The notes: generated from the sequence alone by a model not told the origin. DNA of 14,977 nucleotides from a bacterium (GCA_030607655.1 JAUWJN010000020.1:1-14977); one strand, 5' to 3'; shown: positions 1-8,407, numbered from the stretch's first letter. A program made the numbers and translations.

Positions 1-786
1 CAAAGTGGTGAGACCGCCGACACCCTGCTGGCCCTGCGCGATCTGAAGTCAAAAGGTGCCAGGATAGTATCAGCGCTGAATGTGGTAGACAGTTCCATTG
101 CCCGTGAGTCCGACGGGGTAGTCTACATTCAGGCGGGGCCCGAAATCGGCGTGGCCTCCACTAAGGCTTATACCCTCCAGGTGCTTACCCTCTGGCTGCT
201 GGCGCTGCACTTCGCCGAGGTCCGGCAGAGCGTTCCCCCGGAGCAGATACGAGCGCTGAAGGAAGCGCTGCTGGCTATACCGGAACAGGTGGTGACGCTT
301 CTGGGCCGGGAGGACGATGTGAAGGAGGTCGCGGCCCGCTACTATGAGATGGATGACGCTTTGTACCTGGGCCGCGGGGTCAACTTGCCCTCAGCGATGG
401 AGGGGGCGCTTAAACTCAAGGAGATTTCCTATATTCACGCCGAAGGTTACTCTGCCGGCGAGATGAAACATGGCCCCATCGCCCTGGTGGAGCCCGACCT
501 ATTCACTCTCGCCATTGTGGTCAAAGGCGAGGTGTACGAGAAGATGATTGGCAATATCCAGGAGATCAAGGCCCGCCAGGGACCAATTATTGGCGTGGCT
601 AATGATGGCGATGAAGTCATCGCGGGGCAGTGTGATGATATGCTATGGGTGCCGGCGTGCCCCGAACTGGTATCGCCCATTACCATCGCTATCCCCTTGC
701 AGCTTCTGGCTTACCATATGGCCGATATGCGCGGCGAGGATATTGACCAGCCTCGCAACCTGGCTAAGACCGTCACGGTGGAGTAA
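1..786 (+). CDS. glmS: Glutamine--fructose-6-phosphate aminotransferase (isomerizing), C-terminal part
   Basis: This is the 3' end of glmS. The reading frame is open from base 1 and the start lies outside the window, leaving 261 codons. GlmS makes glucosamine-6-phosphate from fructose-6-phosphate and glutamine in the cytoplasm, the first step toward UDP-GlcNAc for peptidoglycan and LPS. The visible part is the isomerase half. It opens in the first SIS domain with the sugar-phosphate binding block QSGETADTLLALR and then STKAYT. The second SIS domain carries the conserved stretch LKLKEISYIHAEGYSAGEMK and LVEPD. The protein ends in DIDQPRNLAKTVTVE, the hallmark GlmS C-terminus whose Lys closes the active site. 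Nothing looks broken. It is convergent with the glycoside hydrolase gene that ends 34 bp downstream, and I see no strong terminator between them, only a weak 5-bp hairpin near 810-824. Confidence 0.97.
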   Translation, partial: QSGETADTLLALRDLKSKGARIVSALNVVDSSIARESDGVVYIQAGPEIGVASTKAYTLQVLTLWLLALHFAEVRQSVPPEQIRALKEALLAIPEQVVTLLGREDDVKEVAARYYEMDDALYLGRGVNLPSAMEGALKLKEISYIHAEGYSAGEMKHGPIALVEPDLFTLAIVVKGEVYEKMIGNIQEIKARQGPIIGVANDGDEVIAGQCDDMLWVPACPELVSPITIAIPLQLLAYHMADMRGEDIDQPRNLAKTVTVE

Positions 787-820
787 AATCCATTTCCTCC
801 TTGCTTTGCCTGATCGCGTA

Positions 821-2923
821 TCAGTCGCGGGGGAAATGAGCTACTACGGCCACGTGAATGTGTAATTCAGGCACAGTGACTTTGAGCTGGCCCTTCGCCC
901 AACTCCATTTTATCTCTTGTTTGCCCGGCTCCAGCGTAACCGCCGCCGGCCGCACGGGACACTCAATTTGCACCGGCACCGGTCCGCGGCGGGGGACCTG
1001 TTCTACAAAGGAGGCATTTCCCCGCAACTCCTTGCCCGGTAGTAGATTAACCAGGTTGACTATCAGTCGGCCCGGCGCCTCCCGCACGGTCACCTCAATG
1101 TGTTTTTCCCCGCCCAGGTCAACGATGGGGGGCGCGATCTTCCTGACTAGTTGCCCCAGCCAGGCGCGGACCGGGGGGTAGCCCTGAGCCTGATAGAACC
1201 CGCCCAGGTCGGCGGGCACAAAGTAGCAGCGCCCCTTGCCAAACCGGTTTTCGGTCAAGGCCGGCGCCGCTAATTCGGTCACGGTCATGCCCTGCAATTC
1301 GGTCAGGGGCACGCCGGGATTGCGCGTCCGGGCTTCCTGAGGATTGTCCCAGAATGCAACCAATGATCGGGCGGAGGTAGGCTTGACCATCTGACATTCG
1401 GGGCCCGCCGGAATCACGCCATAGAAGCCCTTAATAATTTTCTCTGCCGGCTCTCCCAGGCAGCACGGCCCTAACGGCTTAACAAACTTGACGCCGAGTA
1501 CATCTCCTAAGACGAACCTTTCCCGGCTCTTGCCCTTACGCTCCATTGCGGTCTTGCCAATGACGAGAAGCCGGCCACCATTCCGCACATACTCACGTAC
1601 CGCTTCCACTACCTCTGGTGCCAGAGGAGCCTGGCCGGCCAGGATGGCCACACGGTACAGAGGCAGGCGTTCACAGAAACGCTCCTCGTTAAGGATGTCA
1701 AAGTGGATGCCTTCCTCGTCCAACATCGCCCCCAGCCCATGCAGGGCGTCCCAGACCGGCCCGCCGTTTTCAAATGAATACGTGTGGTCCTGGGCGTAAT
1801 GCGCAGTTTGACCGTACAGAACCGCCACCCAGGGCACCGAGGTTGTGTTCAGTACCAACCGGCGGCGCGCACGGGCGAAACGGCCCAGCTCGCGCAGCGT
1901 CCGGTAGGCAGGCTCGTACAGGTCGTCCGCCCAGGTAGGGCTGTCCCAGACCGACCAGCGCCCGCCATTGGCCAGAGTGAGCGCACCCTCTTGCAGCAGA
2001 TGCTCGGTGGACTTGTAGCGGGGCGGGCTACCAGGACTAAATCCCGGGCCCATGTTCCAGGTCATAATTTCGAATGGCCGTCCCTGCCATTGCAGGAACC
2101 GCGCCTCTATACTGATATGGCGTGGGGCGAACGACGTAGCCGTGTCCTGGCTGAACCAGTCTACGTAATCACAGACCTCGTCCGGCTGCAGCAGCGCATA
2201 CGCATAGTTGCTGCATAACAGGCAGTCGGGGCTAATCTCCCAGATCGCCTCGGCTCGGCGCCGCAGGTAGTCAACGTAACTGTCGCGATGGAACTTGGCC
2301 CACAGCGGCCAATTGGGATCGGCCTTATCAATAGGAGCTTCTAGTCCAGTCAGGTCCCGGAACATACGCCGGCAGGCGGGGCAATAGCAGGGCACCACCG
2401 ACCACACATCGCCGTCCAGCCAGAAGCCGTCGGGGTCATACCACTCGGTCAGCTCGCGCAAAATCGGCAGCAAATGCTTGTCCAAGAAGCTAGTGTTGGT
2501 ACACATACTGCAGTTATTAGTCTTACTTACCTGCTGGGGCTGGCCGTCGGGGGCCTGGCGCACCCATTCGGGGTGCAACTTTGCCAGGAGCTCGTCCCAA
2601 AGGCCACAGTGATAAATGCTGAAGGGTATCTCCAGCTCGCGGGTGACATCACGGTAGATGCGGATGATATCCTTCTTTAGACCCTTGGCGGGATGGCCGA
2701 TTTTGGTGGGATAGCTGGCATAGCCAGCATGGCTCTTGCTATCATACTGCACCATCCCCGGGCGCACCAGTTCGAGTAGTCGCTTGATTTTCTTGGGGTC
2801 GGCATCCGCGCCGATGGGTGAGGTCTCATACGCGTGGTGATCCAGATGCAGATTGAAGACTGACTTCTCGTACCATTCCCCGCGCTTCTTTGCCACTTTC
2901 TTGCCGGTAGATTTCTTCATCAT
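821..2923 (-). CDS. Glycoside-hydrolase-like protein (GHL6 / GH29-like TIM barrel plus GATase-like domain)
   Basis: This 700-residue protein is probably a cytoplasmic glycosidase of unknown specificity. The N-terminal half (about residues 20-330) resembles the hypothetical glycosyl hydrolase 6 / alpha-L-fucosidase-like TIM barrel. The segment WYDPDGFWLDGDVW (about 161-174) corresponds to the strand that carries the Asp nucleophile in GH29-type enzymes, making Asp170 the best candidate. Cysteines at 138, 141, 179, 181 and 184 could form a metal or structural site. Residues about 365-460 (VAVLYGQTAHY, then the LAPEVVEAVREYVRNGG region) look like the class I GATase-like fold of beta-galactosidase trimerisation domains. 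The tail is beta-rich. The N-terminus is Lys-rich with no signal peptide. The start is firm: GAGGAGG lies 4 nt before ATG at 2923 and 7 nt before a second ATG. The sulfatase stop lies inside this ribosome-site region, so the two genes are probably translated together. The fold is fairly sure and the substrate is not. Confidence 0.8.
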   Translation of the reverse strand: MMKKSTGKKVAKKRGEWYEKSVFNLHLDHHAYETSPIGADADPKKIKRLLELVRPGMVQYDSKSHAGYASYPTKIGHPAKGLKKDIIRIYRDVTRELEIPFSIYHCGLWDELLAKLHPEWVRQAPDGQPQQVSKTNNCSMCTNTSFLDKHLLPILRELTEWYDPDGFWLDGDVWSVVPCYCPACRRMFRDLTGLEAPIDKADPNWPLWAKFHRDSYVDYLRRRAEAIWEISPDCLLCSNYAYALLQPDEVCDYVDWFSQDTATSFAPRHISIEARFLQWQGRPFEIMTWNMGPGFSPGSPPRYKSTEHLLQEGALTLANGGRWSVWDSPTWADDLYEPAYRTLRELGRFARARRRLVLNTTSVPWVAVLYGQTAHYAQDHTYSFENGGPVWDALHGLGAMLDEEGIHFDILNEERFCERLPLYRVAILAGQAPLAPEVVEAVREYVRNGGRLLVIGKTAMERKGKSRERFVLGDVLGVKFVKPLGPCCLGEPAEKIIKGFYGVIPAGPECQMVKPTSARSLVAFWDNPQEARTRNPGVPLTELQGMTVTELAAPALTENRFGKGRCYFVPADLGGFYQAQGYPPVRAWLGQLVRKIAPPIVDLGGEKHIEVTVREAPGRLIVNLVNLLPGKELRGNASFVEQVPRRGPVPVQIECPVRPAAVTLEPGKQEIKWSWAKGQLKVTVPELHIHVAVVAHFPRD

Positions 2924-2932
2924 AATTCCTCC

Positions 2933-4297
2933 TCACTCGTATATCAGACGCTTGGGATTGCGGGCGACGAACTGGCGGAGATGCTGATCCAGTTCCGCCG
3001 CTAGTTCAGGCTGCTGGCTGGCGATATTAGTGGTCTCGTCCGGATCGGTGCGCAGGTCATACAATTCTTCCCGCGGCAGCGAGTTGAAGTAGTTGACCAT
3101 ATCCGCCGGCTTTATCTCCTGCTCGCCACGCCAGGGTGGTGCGGAGAGAATGATGACATCCATAAATGTCTGGCCTTCATGAGCTATCGCTGGGCCGCGG
3201 TGGAGGTATTTGTGGGTGTCAGTGCGAATGGCCAGGTCGGGCGCGACCCAGGTGCCGTGCTGCTTGAGCACCCCGGCGGTGACCGGCAATACCGTGTGGA
3301 TTGATTCCTGGCGGCCCTGGGCCATTGGTAGCCAGGATTTGCCGTCTATATCCGCTGGCAGCTCTAGCTGGGCCATGTCCAGAATTGAGGGCATCAGATC
3401 AATGTGACCGACAATACCGGCAACACGTCTCCCCGCGGTGCAAGGCAGGCCGGCGGGTGGCTTAAAGATTAGCGGCACATGCACCGTAGTCTCGTACGGT
3501 TCCCGGTGCTCAAAGGGGGAATTGTGCGCTTCAAAGTCTTCGCCGTGATCCCCGGTTACGATGATGGCGGTCTCCTCGTAAACGCCCTGCTCCCGTAGAG
3601 CGTCGAGAATTTGGCTGATCGCGGCGTCCACATAGCTTACCTCACCGTCGTAGAGGTCAATTTTTCCGATGGCTTCTTCGTCCAAACGGTCTGACCAGCC
3701 CCAGCGAGGGCGATAGCCCCGGCCACTAACCTCGATCTCCTCCGGCTCGGGGCCGCCGCGGTGGAGGCTACGATAGGGCTCAGGCTGACTATAGGCCTGA
3801 TGCGGATCCCAGTAGTGGACGAACAGGAACCAAGGCTCCTCGCGAGCATGCTGGTGAAGCCAGGGAATCAGCCGGGCATTGATGTCCTCAGCCCGTACCT
3901 GGCCGCCACCCGGCCCCCGGGTGTAAACGTACCAGTCGTAGCCGCGCCCAAACCAACTCGGATGGCACTGGAGGTCAATCAAATCGTCAAAGGCCACGGT
4001 CAGCCACCCGTTGTCACGGAGGATCTCCGGTAGCACGGGAGTTGTGTCGTCCAGACGTTGATCAGGCTCATTGGGGTGGGCCCACAGGGTGGCAACAATG
4101 CCGTGGCTACTGGGGTCCTGGCCGGTCATTATAGTGGTGAAGGTTGGCATTGTGTGAGCGGTTTGCGTGATGCAGTTCTCAAACAACACGCCCTCCGCGG
4201 CCAGGGCATCCATATTGGGGCTTGTCTGCCGACAATACCCGTAGCAACTCAGATGGTCCGCGCGCTGGGTGTCAAGGGCAATAAACAGAAAATTCAT
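2933..4297 (-). CDS. Sulfatase-fold hydrolase with Thr in place of the formylglycine residue
   Basis: This 454-residue protein belongs to the alkaline phosphatase/sulfatase superfamily (PF00884 type). Visible features are the N-terminal metal site ALDTQRADHLSCYGY (Asp9), FVHYWDPHQAY (His161, His166), VTGDHGEDF (Asp250, His251) and HVPLIFK (His273, Lys279). It has no signal peptide or membrane segment, so it is predicted cytoplasmic. The key oddity is the active-site block. Where sulfatases have C/S-x-P-S-R, this protein reads T49-M-P-T-F53, so both the formylglycine precursor and the following Arg are missing. Thr is the nucleophile in other members of the superfamily, such as nucleotide pyrophosphatases and LtaS/EptA-type enzymes, so a phosphodiesterase or phosphomonoesterase is a real alternative to a sulfatase. 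The start is supported by AGGAG 9 nt upstream. The gene ends 9 nt before the downstream glycoside hydrolase, which indicates one operon. Confidence 0.88.
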   Translation of the reverse strand: MNFLFIALDTQRADHLSCYGYCRQTSPNMDALAAEGVLFENCITQTAHTMPTFTTIMTGQDPSSHGIVATLWAHPNEPDQRLDDTTPVLPEILRDNGWLTVAFDDLIDLQCHPSWFGRGYDWYVYTRGPGGGQVRAEDINARLIPWLHQHAREEPWFLFVHYWDPHQAYSQPEPYRSLHRGGPEPEEIEVSGRGYRPRWGWSDRLDEEAIGKIDLYDGEVSYVDAAISQILDALREQGVYEETAIIVTGDHGEDFEAHNSPFEHREPYETTVHVPLIFKPPAGLPCTAGRRVAGIVGHIDLMPSILDMAQLELPADIDGKSWLPMAQGRQESIHTVLPVTAGVLKQHGTWVAPDLAIRTDTHKYLHRGPAIAHEGQTFMDVIILSAPPWRGEQEIKPADMVNYFNSLPREELYDLRTDPDETTNIASQQPELAAELDQHLRQFVARNPKRLIYE

Positions 4298-4395
4298 AGC
4301 AGCACACTCCTATTAATGTTTCGTATTAGTAGCTATCAAGCAATATTATTCGTCGGCGACTCAATTCCTCTATACTAAAGCTCGCGGTGGCGGCC

Positions 4396-5544
4396 TTAGG
4401 CATCCTCGTGGGGTAACCTGAACAGAATCAATGCGGACAGAATGACGATGGTGCCGCTCAGGACGAAAGGTGCGCCGTACCACCGCTCGAAGATAGCCCC
4501 GGCAATCAGGGGGCCGAAAATCCAGCCCAGCGACGCAGTGGCGTGAACTTTGCTGACGTCACGACCGCGTGACTCTTCGCGGGCGTATCTCTGGATTAGT
4601 GTGCTTTGGATGGGTACCCACAGACCCGCGCCGAATAAGTCGTGGGTAAGCCAGACGATGGCCGCCGGCAGGAAGTGAGGAATCAACCCCGAGACCGCCA
4701 GCACCAGGCCCTCGAGGATTACGAAGACGATGAAGAACTGCTTGAGGTGCTTTTTAACCATCCAGCCTACGAATAACATCGGAATCCCCAGCGTGAGTCG
4801 GTGCAGCATAAGGATAACGCCGATGGCCGGTTTAGATGCGCCGAATTGCCGCAGCCAGAAAAGCTGAATGACAAAGCAGTGGCTAATGGATAGGCCGACC
4901 GTGAAAATAAACGCGAAAACAGCTAGTATAACCAACGGGCGGGGCAAGTCCAGCGCAAAGACAGCGCGCAGCGACTGATGCCGGCCCGATGGGGCGGCAT
5001 TGTCATGCGGCCGGTAGCCCACCAAGAAGATCAGGAAGCCTATGAACAGTAACACCGAGGAGAGGCGAAATGATCCGGTATAAGCGTCGCGGGCCAGCAG
5101 TAGGCCGGTGGCAAAGGTCCCCAGAGCCTCGGCCAGGTACTGCAGGCCCCTGGTCTTAGCCATTCGGTCGAGGTACTTGGCGCGGCTGTCATCGTGTAGG
5201 GCCAGTTGATACATACTGTCAAAAACCATGGCCCCGGCATCGCGGGCACTCTTCAGCACTGTCTGAAACCACAGTACCGTTGCCGCCGGCGTCGCGGCAC
5301 TGACCACTGCGTTGAGCAGCACGGCCCCGCCGTAGAGGGTTTTGCGCCCCAAGCGGTCGGATAGGTGCCCCGCGTAGATACGGACCACGAACACCAGCAA
5401 AGCGCCGGCCGCATAAATCAGGCCCATCTGGGCCACAGAAATGCCCTGGCTATCCAGGAAATAGGGGAGGGCAAACTCATATACGCCGAGGCCCAGCCCG
5501 AACAGTATAGATACAGTCAGTAGTACTGGGAAGTTGCGGTTCAT
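4396..5544 (-). CDS. Major facilitator superfamily transporter
   Basis: This 382-residue integral membrane protein has about 12 hydrophobic segments. The loop between helices 2 and 3 carries the MFS motif as YAGHLSDRLGRKT (about residues 58-69). It is the only transporter in the catabolic cluster and lies between the esterase-like and sulfatase-like genes, so it plausibly imports the substrate they act on, or exports a product. The cargo cannot be read from the sequence. The start at 5544 gives a normal N-terminal helix, but no Shine-Dalgarno is visible. An imperfect hairpin (arms around 5546-5552 and 5566-5575) sits directly upstream of the start codon on the coding strand. About 98 bp separate it from the sulfatase-like gene, room for an internal promoter, but I see no convincing one. 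Confidence 0.9.
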   Translation of the reverse strand: MNRNFPVLLTVSILFGLGLGVYEFALPYFLDSQGISVAQMGLIYAAGALLVFVVRIYAGHLSDRLGRKTLYGGAVLLNAVVSAATPAATVLWFQTVLKSARDAGAMVFDSMYQLALHDDSRAKYLDRMAKTRGLQYLAEALGTFATGLLLARDAYTGSFRLSSVLLFIGFLIFLVGYRPHDNAAPSGRHQSLRAVFALDLPRPLVILAVFAFIFTVGLSISHCFVIQLFWLRQFGASKPAIGVILMLHRLTLGIPMLFVGWMVKKHLKQFFIVFVILEGLVLAVSGLIPHFLPAAIVWLTHDLFGAGLWVPIQSTLIQRYAREESRGRDVSKVHATASLGWIFGPLIAGAIFERWYGAPFVLSGTIVILSALILFRLPHEDA

Positions 5545-5603
5545 TGGCTAATAGTGCATATACCAATTAGTGGCCCCGCTATGGCGAGGCGAGTTTTGTC
5601 CTC

Positions 5604-6644
5604 TTACTGTTGTTGCGAAAAGGTTTCGGCCAATAGCGGCCACATTCGCGCTTTGTAGTAGCGATGGTCCTCGGGGCCGACGTAGAGTTCGAGTTCATCA
5701 CTAGCGCCGGCGGCTGCGTAAATTGCTTGTAGTTTCTCGAAGCCCTCGCGCACGCCCGCAATGGGGAAGATAGGATCCTGCTCACCGGCGATAATCAGCA
5801 GTGGCCGCGGCGCAATCAGTCCGGCTACATCATACATCTCGCACAGATTCAACATACCCGGAACAAAGTTGCACACGCAGTGGGACATAGCCATAATTGA
5901 ATGTTTGAAGGTGCAAAAGTAGCAGCTCGGAGCGGCGAAGGCGATCCGCGGCTCCAGGGCAGCACCAAACAGGCTCACCGTGCCGCCGCCGGACTGACCA
6001 GTGATAGCAATTTGCTCGCCATTGATCCGTTCATCGGTAAGCAGATAATCAACCGCAGACATCACCTCCAAAACCCTCATACCCAGCACGGTCCTGCCCA
6101 CCATAATTGCTCGCATACTCATCTGCTGGCAGGAACTAGCGCCGTAGTCGCCCTTCATATCCGCCGGCAACATCATCTCGCCCATGGCGCGACAATCGGG
6201 AACCAGAGCGATGTAACCTTCCTGCGCGGCCTGGACGGCGTAGTCACGCTCTCCTTTTACGGGTGCTTCGTTGCCATAGATGTCCTCCCCAATGGCCGCC
6301 GGTATCACCTTGCCCGGGCCATGGCCATGGTAGCAGAGCACGGCCGGAGCCGGCGTGGACAAGTCATCAGGGATGAGCTTATAGGCGGGGATGGGTACTC
6401 CATCACGGCTGGTGAAATGCAGATACTGGCGCAGGTAGCCATCCATCTGCTCCTCACTGATTACCTCACCGGCAACTGGATATTCCTGGGGGGGAGCAAC
6501 GGCCAACAGGTCCATAAGCTCAGCGCGTAGCTGCTGCTGCCAGGTCGCAAAGTCCTGACTATCGTCGAAACTTAACCGTTGCTCACCCTCGTTATATATA
6601 GCTGTGAAGTACTCCTGCATCGCCTGGCTAGGCTCTTGGGTCAC
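5604..6644 (-). CDS. Alpha/beta hydrolase, acetyl-xylan-esterase / Abhydrolase_7-like
   Basis: This 346-residue protein has a single alpha/beta hydrolase domain, probably a carboxylesterase that removes acyl groups from sugars. The oxyanion region is AVLCYHGHGPGK (about residues 101-112). The nucleophile elbow is ITGQSGGG with Ser218. The acid is probably Asp290 in GEQDPIFPI and the base His327 in GPEDHRYY. The stretch SCYFCTFKHS...HCVCNFVPG (about 240-263), rich in Cys, is typical of this esterase group. No signal peptide is seen, which suggests cytoplasmic deacylation. The start is a GTG at 6644, supported by AGGAAG at 6657-6652 with a 7-nt spacer. It is the upstream member of the run esterase, MFS, sulfatase-like and glycosidase. 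The exact substrate is unknown. Confidence 0.85.
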   Translation of the reverse strand: MTQEPSQAMQEYFTAIYNEGEQRLSFDDSQDFATWQQQLRAELMDLLAVAPPQEYPVAGEVISEEQMDGYLRQYLHFTSRDGVPIPAYKLIPDDLSTPAPAVLCYHGHGPGKVIPAAIGEDIYGNEAPVKGERDYAVQAAQEGYIALVPDCRAMGEMMLPADMKGDYGASSCQQMSMRAIMVGRTVLGMRVLEVMSAVDYLLTDERINGEQIAITGQSGGGTVSLFGAALEPRIAFAAPSCYFCTFKHSIMAMSHCVCNFVPGMLNLCEMYDVAGLIAPRPLLIIAGEQDPIFPIAGVREGFEKLQAIYAAAGASDELELYVGPEDHRYYKARMWPLLAETFSQQQ

Positions 6645-6714
6645 GTCAGAACTTCCTTTCGTAATTAGTACTGAGCGGGCACAAACATTGGGGTGGTGAT
6701 GCCCTCTTTTCGCC

Positions 6715-8301
6715 TCATTCTTGGCCAGCGCCCGCAGCTAGTTCCTGCTGAGTATTCTGATATAGCTTGTCAAGGTCGGATTGTTGGGGATAAGGCGTAG
6801 TATTGCCGGTCAGGCCGTTGATGTCTACACGGACGCCGATGCGTTCACCTGTAAACCGGTAGTACAAACCCCAGGTAAGACAATGAGCGCGCCGCTGCAG
6901 CTCCAGTTCGTAATCGCGCAGCTTGCCTTCGTCAACATCATACTTGCCCGTCGCGCTCATCGCCCAGCGCGGTGAGAGTTGGGCCGCCAGGGCCGGCTGT
7001 AGCTCGGTCTTGATATCTACGACATCAGACAAGAAGGGGGTGTGGCCGCTGGTGATATGTCGGGTTAGGCTTAGTGAACCGGTCAGAGCACCGCTTACCT
7101 TTCCACCGGCCCCTAGGGTCAAAGCGAGGTCACGATAACTATCCCCCGTGCTGTAGAGGGCCTGACGAGCAGATAGGCCATACCACTGGCCCTGCCTACT
7201 GTGGCGCTGCTGGTTGTGCCGATCATAGGCCAGGGTGACGGCGGCACGCTGTTCGCGAATAGTAGGCCGGGGATCGGCGGTATGTTCGTCACCTTTCATA
7301 TCTTCAACAATATTGGCCAGATTCACCGATGCCCGCCAACCATCGTCCTGGTCAGGGCTGGTGGCGAATCGCGTGAAGGTCAATTCGGGCCGGCGGTCCA
7401 GAGTCATATAGTTGCCTAGATCATTATAGACGTCCTCGGTCTGGGATAGATAACCGCCCGCTTGCCAGCGACCTTTCGCGTATTCGTTGGTGGATAGCAG
7501 TCGGATGCCGCGCTTCTGAGTAACGCGCAGGCGCAGTTCACTGCGCCAGGGCGAGTCGGGCAAGCTAAACTTAAACAGGTAGGGTAGATACAGGTTATCG
7601 TGGGACGAGTACCCGGGTACCGGGAGAATATCAGGCGTCTCCCGCTCTTCCTCAGCCACGTCAAAAGAGAAGCTGGGTATCAGGGGGATTTTCACACCAT
7701 ACAGAGAAAGCGAACCGCCCTTTATCTTGAAGCGCTGCTGGTCAGGATAGTACTCAATGCGCTTGGCCTGCAGGGCGTAGTGCGGATGCTCGCGGTTGCA
7801 GGTAGTTATCTTCCCCTGGACTACATAAATAATCTCATTGTCTCGCACAACTTCCTCACCGAAAGCATAGCCGTGCACGGCAGAGGCACCAGCGTTAAAG
7901 TTGACCACGCCGCGTACCTGCTGGAGGCAAAACTCCCCGGTCTTGGGGTCTAATCGCAGATACTCGCCGGTCAGCAAGCCGTCGGGCAGGCCCAGGGTAA
8001 CACCATTTTGAGCCTCGATCTGGCCGGATTTGAAGGCAGCACGGTCGGCGTGAATAATAGCACGCTTGTCGGGCTGGCCCTCGACTTCCAGGAAGATATG
8101 AGCATTTCCTTGAATCTCTCCCCATGGCGGGTCAACAAAGCCATACTGGACATTGTCGCCCTTTATGGTGACAATAAGCCGGCCCGGCGGGGCATCCGCG
8201 CAGGCGACTATGGGACCTGCGAGCAGAACGGCCATGAGCAAGGCTAGCGATATGGCTGCTGGGTCAATCGCTTTAAGAACTGCCCGCATCCTTTCCCACA
8301 T
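6715..8301 (-). CDS. lptD: LptD/OstA-like outer-membrane assembly protein
   Basis: This 528-residue exported protein is probably an LptD homologue, which inserts lipopolysaccharide into the outer leaflet of the outer membrane. It has a hydrophobic leader (about residues 12-34) ending IVACADA. An OstA/LptA-like beta-jellyroll follows (about 41-215), with repeated strands such as GEIQGNAHIFLEVEG, then TTCNREHPHYALQA, a segment typical of LptD. The rest is made of alternating polar and hydrophobic strands ending near ELELQRRAHCLTWGLYYRF, as in a beta-barrel. At 528 residues it is well short of the roughly 780 of E. coli LptD. The leader fits both signal peptidase I (ACA|DA) and a lipobox (IVAC). 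Two starts are possible, ATG 8301 and ATG 8289, and neither has a well-spaced Shine-Dalgarno. No lptE, lptA or surA neighbour is visible, so the symbol rests on the protein alone. Confidence 0.78.
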   Translation of the reverse strand: MWERMRAVLKAIDPAAISLALLMAVLLAGPIVACADAPPGRLIVTIKGDNVQYGFVDPPWGEIQGNAHIFLEVEGQPDKRAIIHADRAAFKSGQIEAQNGVTLGLPDGLLTGEYLRLDPKTGEFCLQQVRGVVNFNAGASAVHGYAFGEEVVRDNEIIYVVQGKITTCNREHPHYALQAKRIEYYPDQQRFKIKGGSLSLYGVKIPLIPSFSFDVAEEERETPDILPVPGYSSHDNLYLPYLFKFSLPDSPWRSELRLRVTQKRGIRLLSTNEYAKGRWQAGGYLSQTEDVYNDLGNYMTLDRRPELTFTRFATSPDQDDGWRASVNLANIVEDMKGDEHTADPRPTIREQRAAVTLAYDRHNQQRHSRQGQWYGLSARQALYSTGDSYRDLALTLGAGGKVSGALTGSLSLTRHITSGHTPFLSDVVDIKTELQPALAAQLSPRWAMSATGKYDVDEGKLRDYELELQRRAHCLTWGLYYRFTGERIGVRVDINGLTGNTTPYPQQSDLDKLYQNTQQELAAGAGQE

Positions 8302-8308
8302 AATGAAG

Positions 8309-8338
8309 ATTATAACACAAGGGCAGCAGGGGCAGCAA
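8309..8338 (-). promoter_or_regulatory. Candidate promoter for the lptD-like gene
   Basis: On the minus strand there is a perfect TATAAT at 8314-8309, and TTGCTG at 8338-8333 lies 18 bp upstream as a weak -35. Initiation about 7 nt after the -10 box would fall at 8301-8303, at or next to the first ATG, so the mRNA would be leaderless or nearly so. The -35-like hexamer is supplied by a unit of the 9-bp tandem array. The -10 box is clear; the -35 and the transcript start are inferred. Confidence 0.4.
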
Positions 8339-8374
8339 GGGCAGCAACGACAGCAAGGGCGGCAACGACAGCTA
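8321..8374. repeat. 9-bp imperfect tandem repeat, six units
   Basis: Six consecutive 9-mers are seen: gggcagcag, gggcagcaa, gggcagcaa, cgacagcaa, gggcggcaa and cgacagcta. The core GCAGCAA is shared and the last three units have drifted. The array lies 20-73 bp upstream of the first ATG of the lptD-like gene and overlaps its candidate -35. It is too short and too uniform, with no spacers, to be CRISPR. Confidence 0.85.
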
Positions 8375-8407
8375 TAGGCAATGGCACCTATTACCTATGG
8401 GTCGCGT

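Noticed and set aside
787..824. Bidirectional terminator between glmS and the glycoside-hydrolase gene
   Set aside because: Only a 5-bp stem (ctgat/atcag) is present, without a T-run on either side.
1784..2218. 144-residue plus-strand frame
   Set aside because: It is a shadow of the glycoside-hydrolase gene with no ribosome site or family motif.
5901..6530. 209-residue open frame on the plus strand
   Set aside because: It lies wholly antisense to the alpha/beta hydrolase, whose catalytic motifs are intact, and has no ribosome site or recognisable motif.
8321..8374. CRISPR array
   Set aside because: The units are 9 bp and contiguous, with no spacers and no cas genes.
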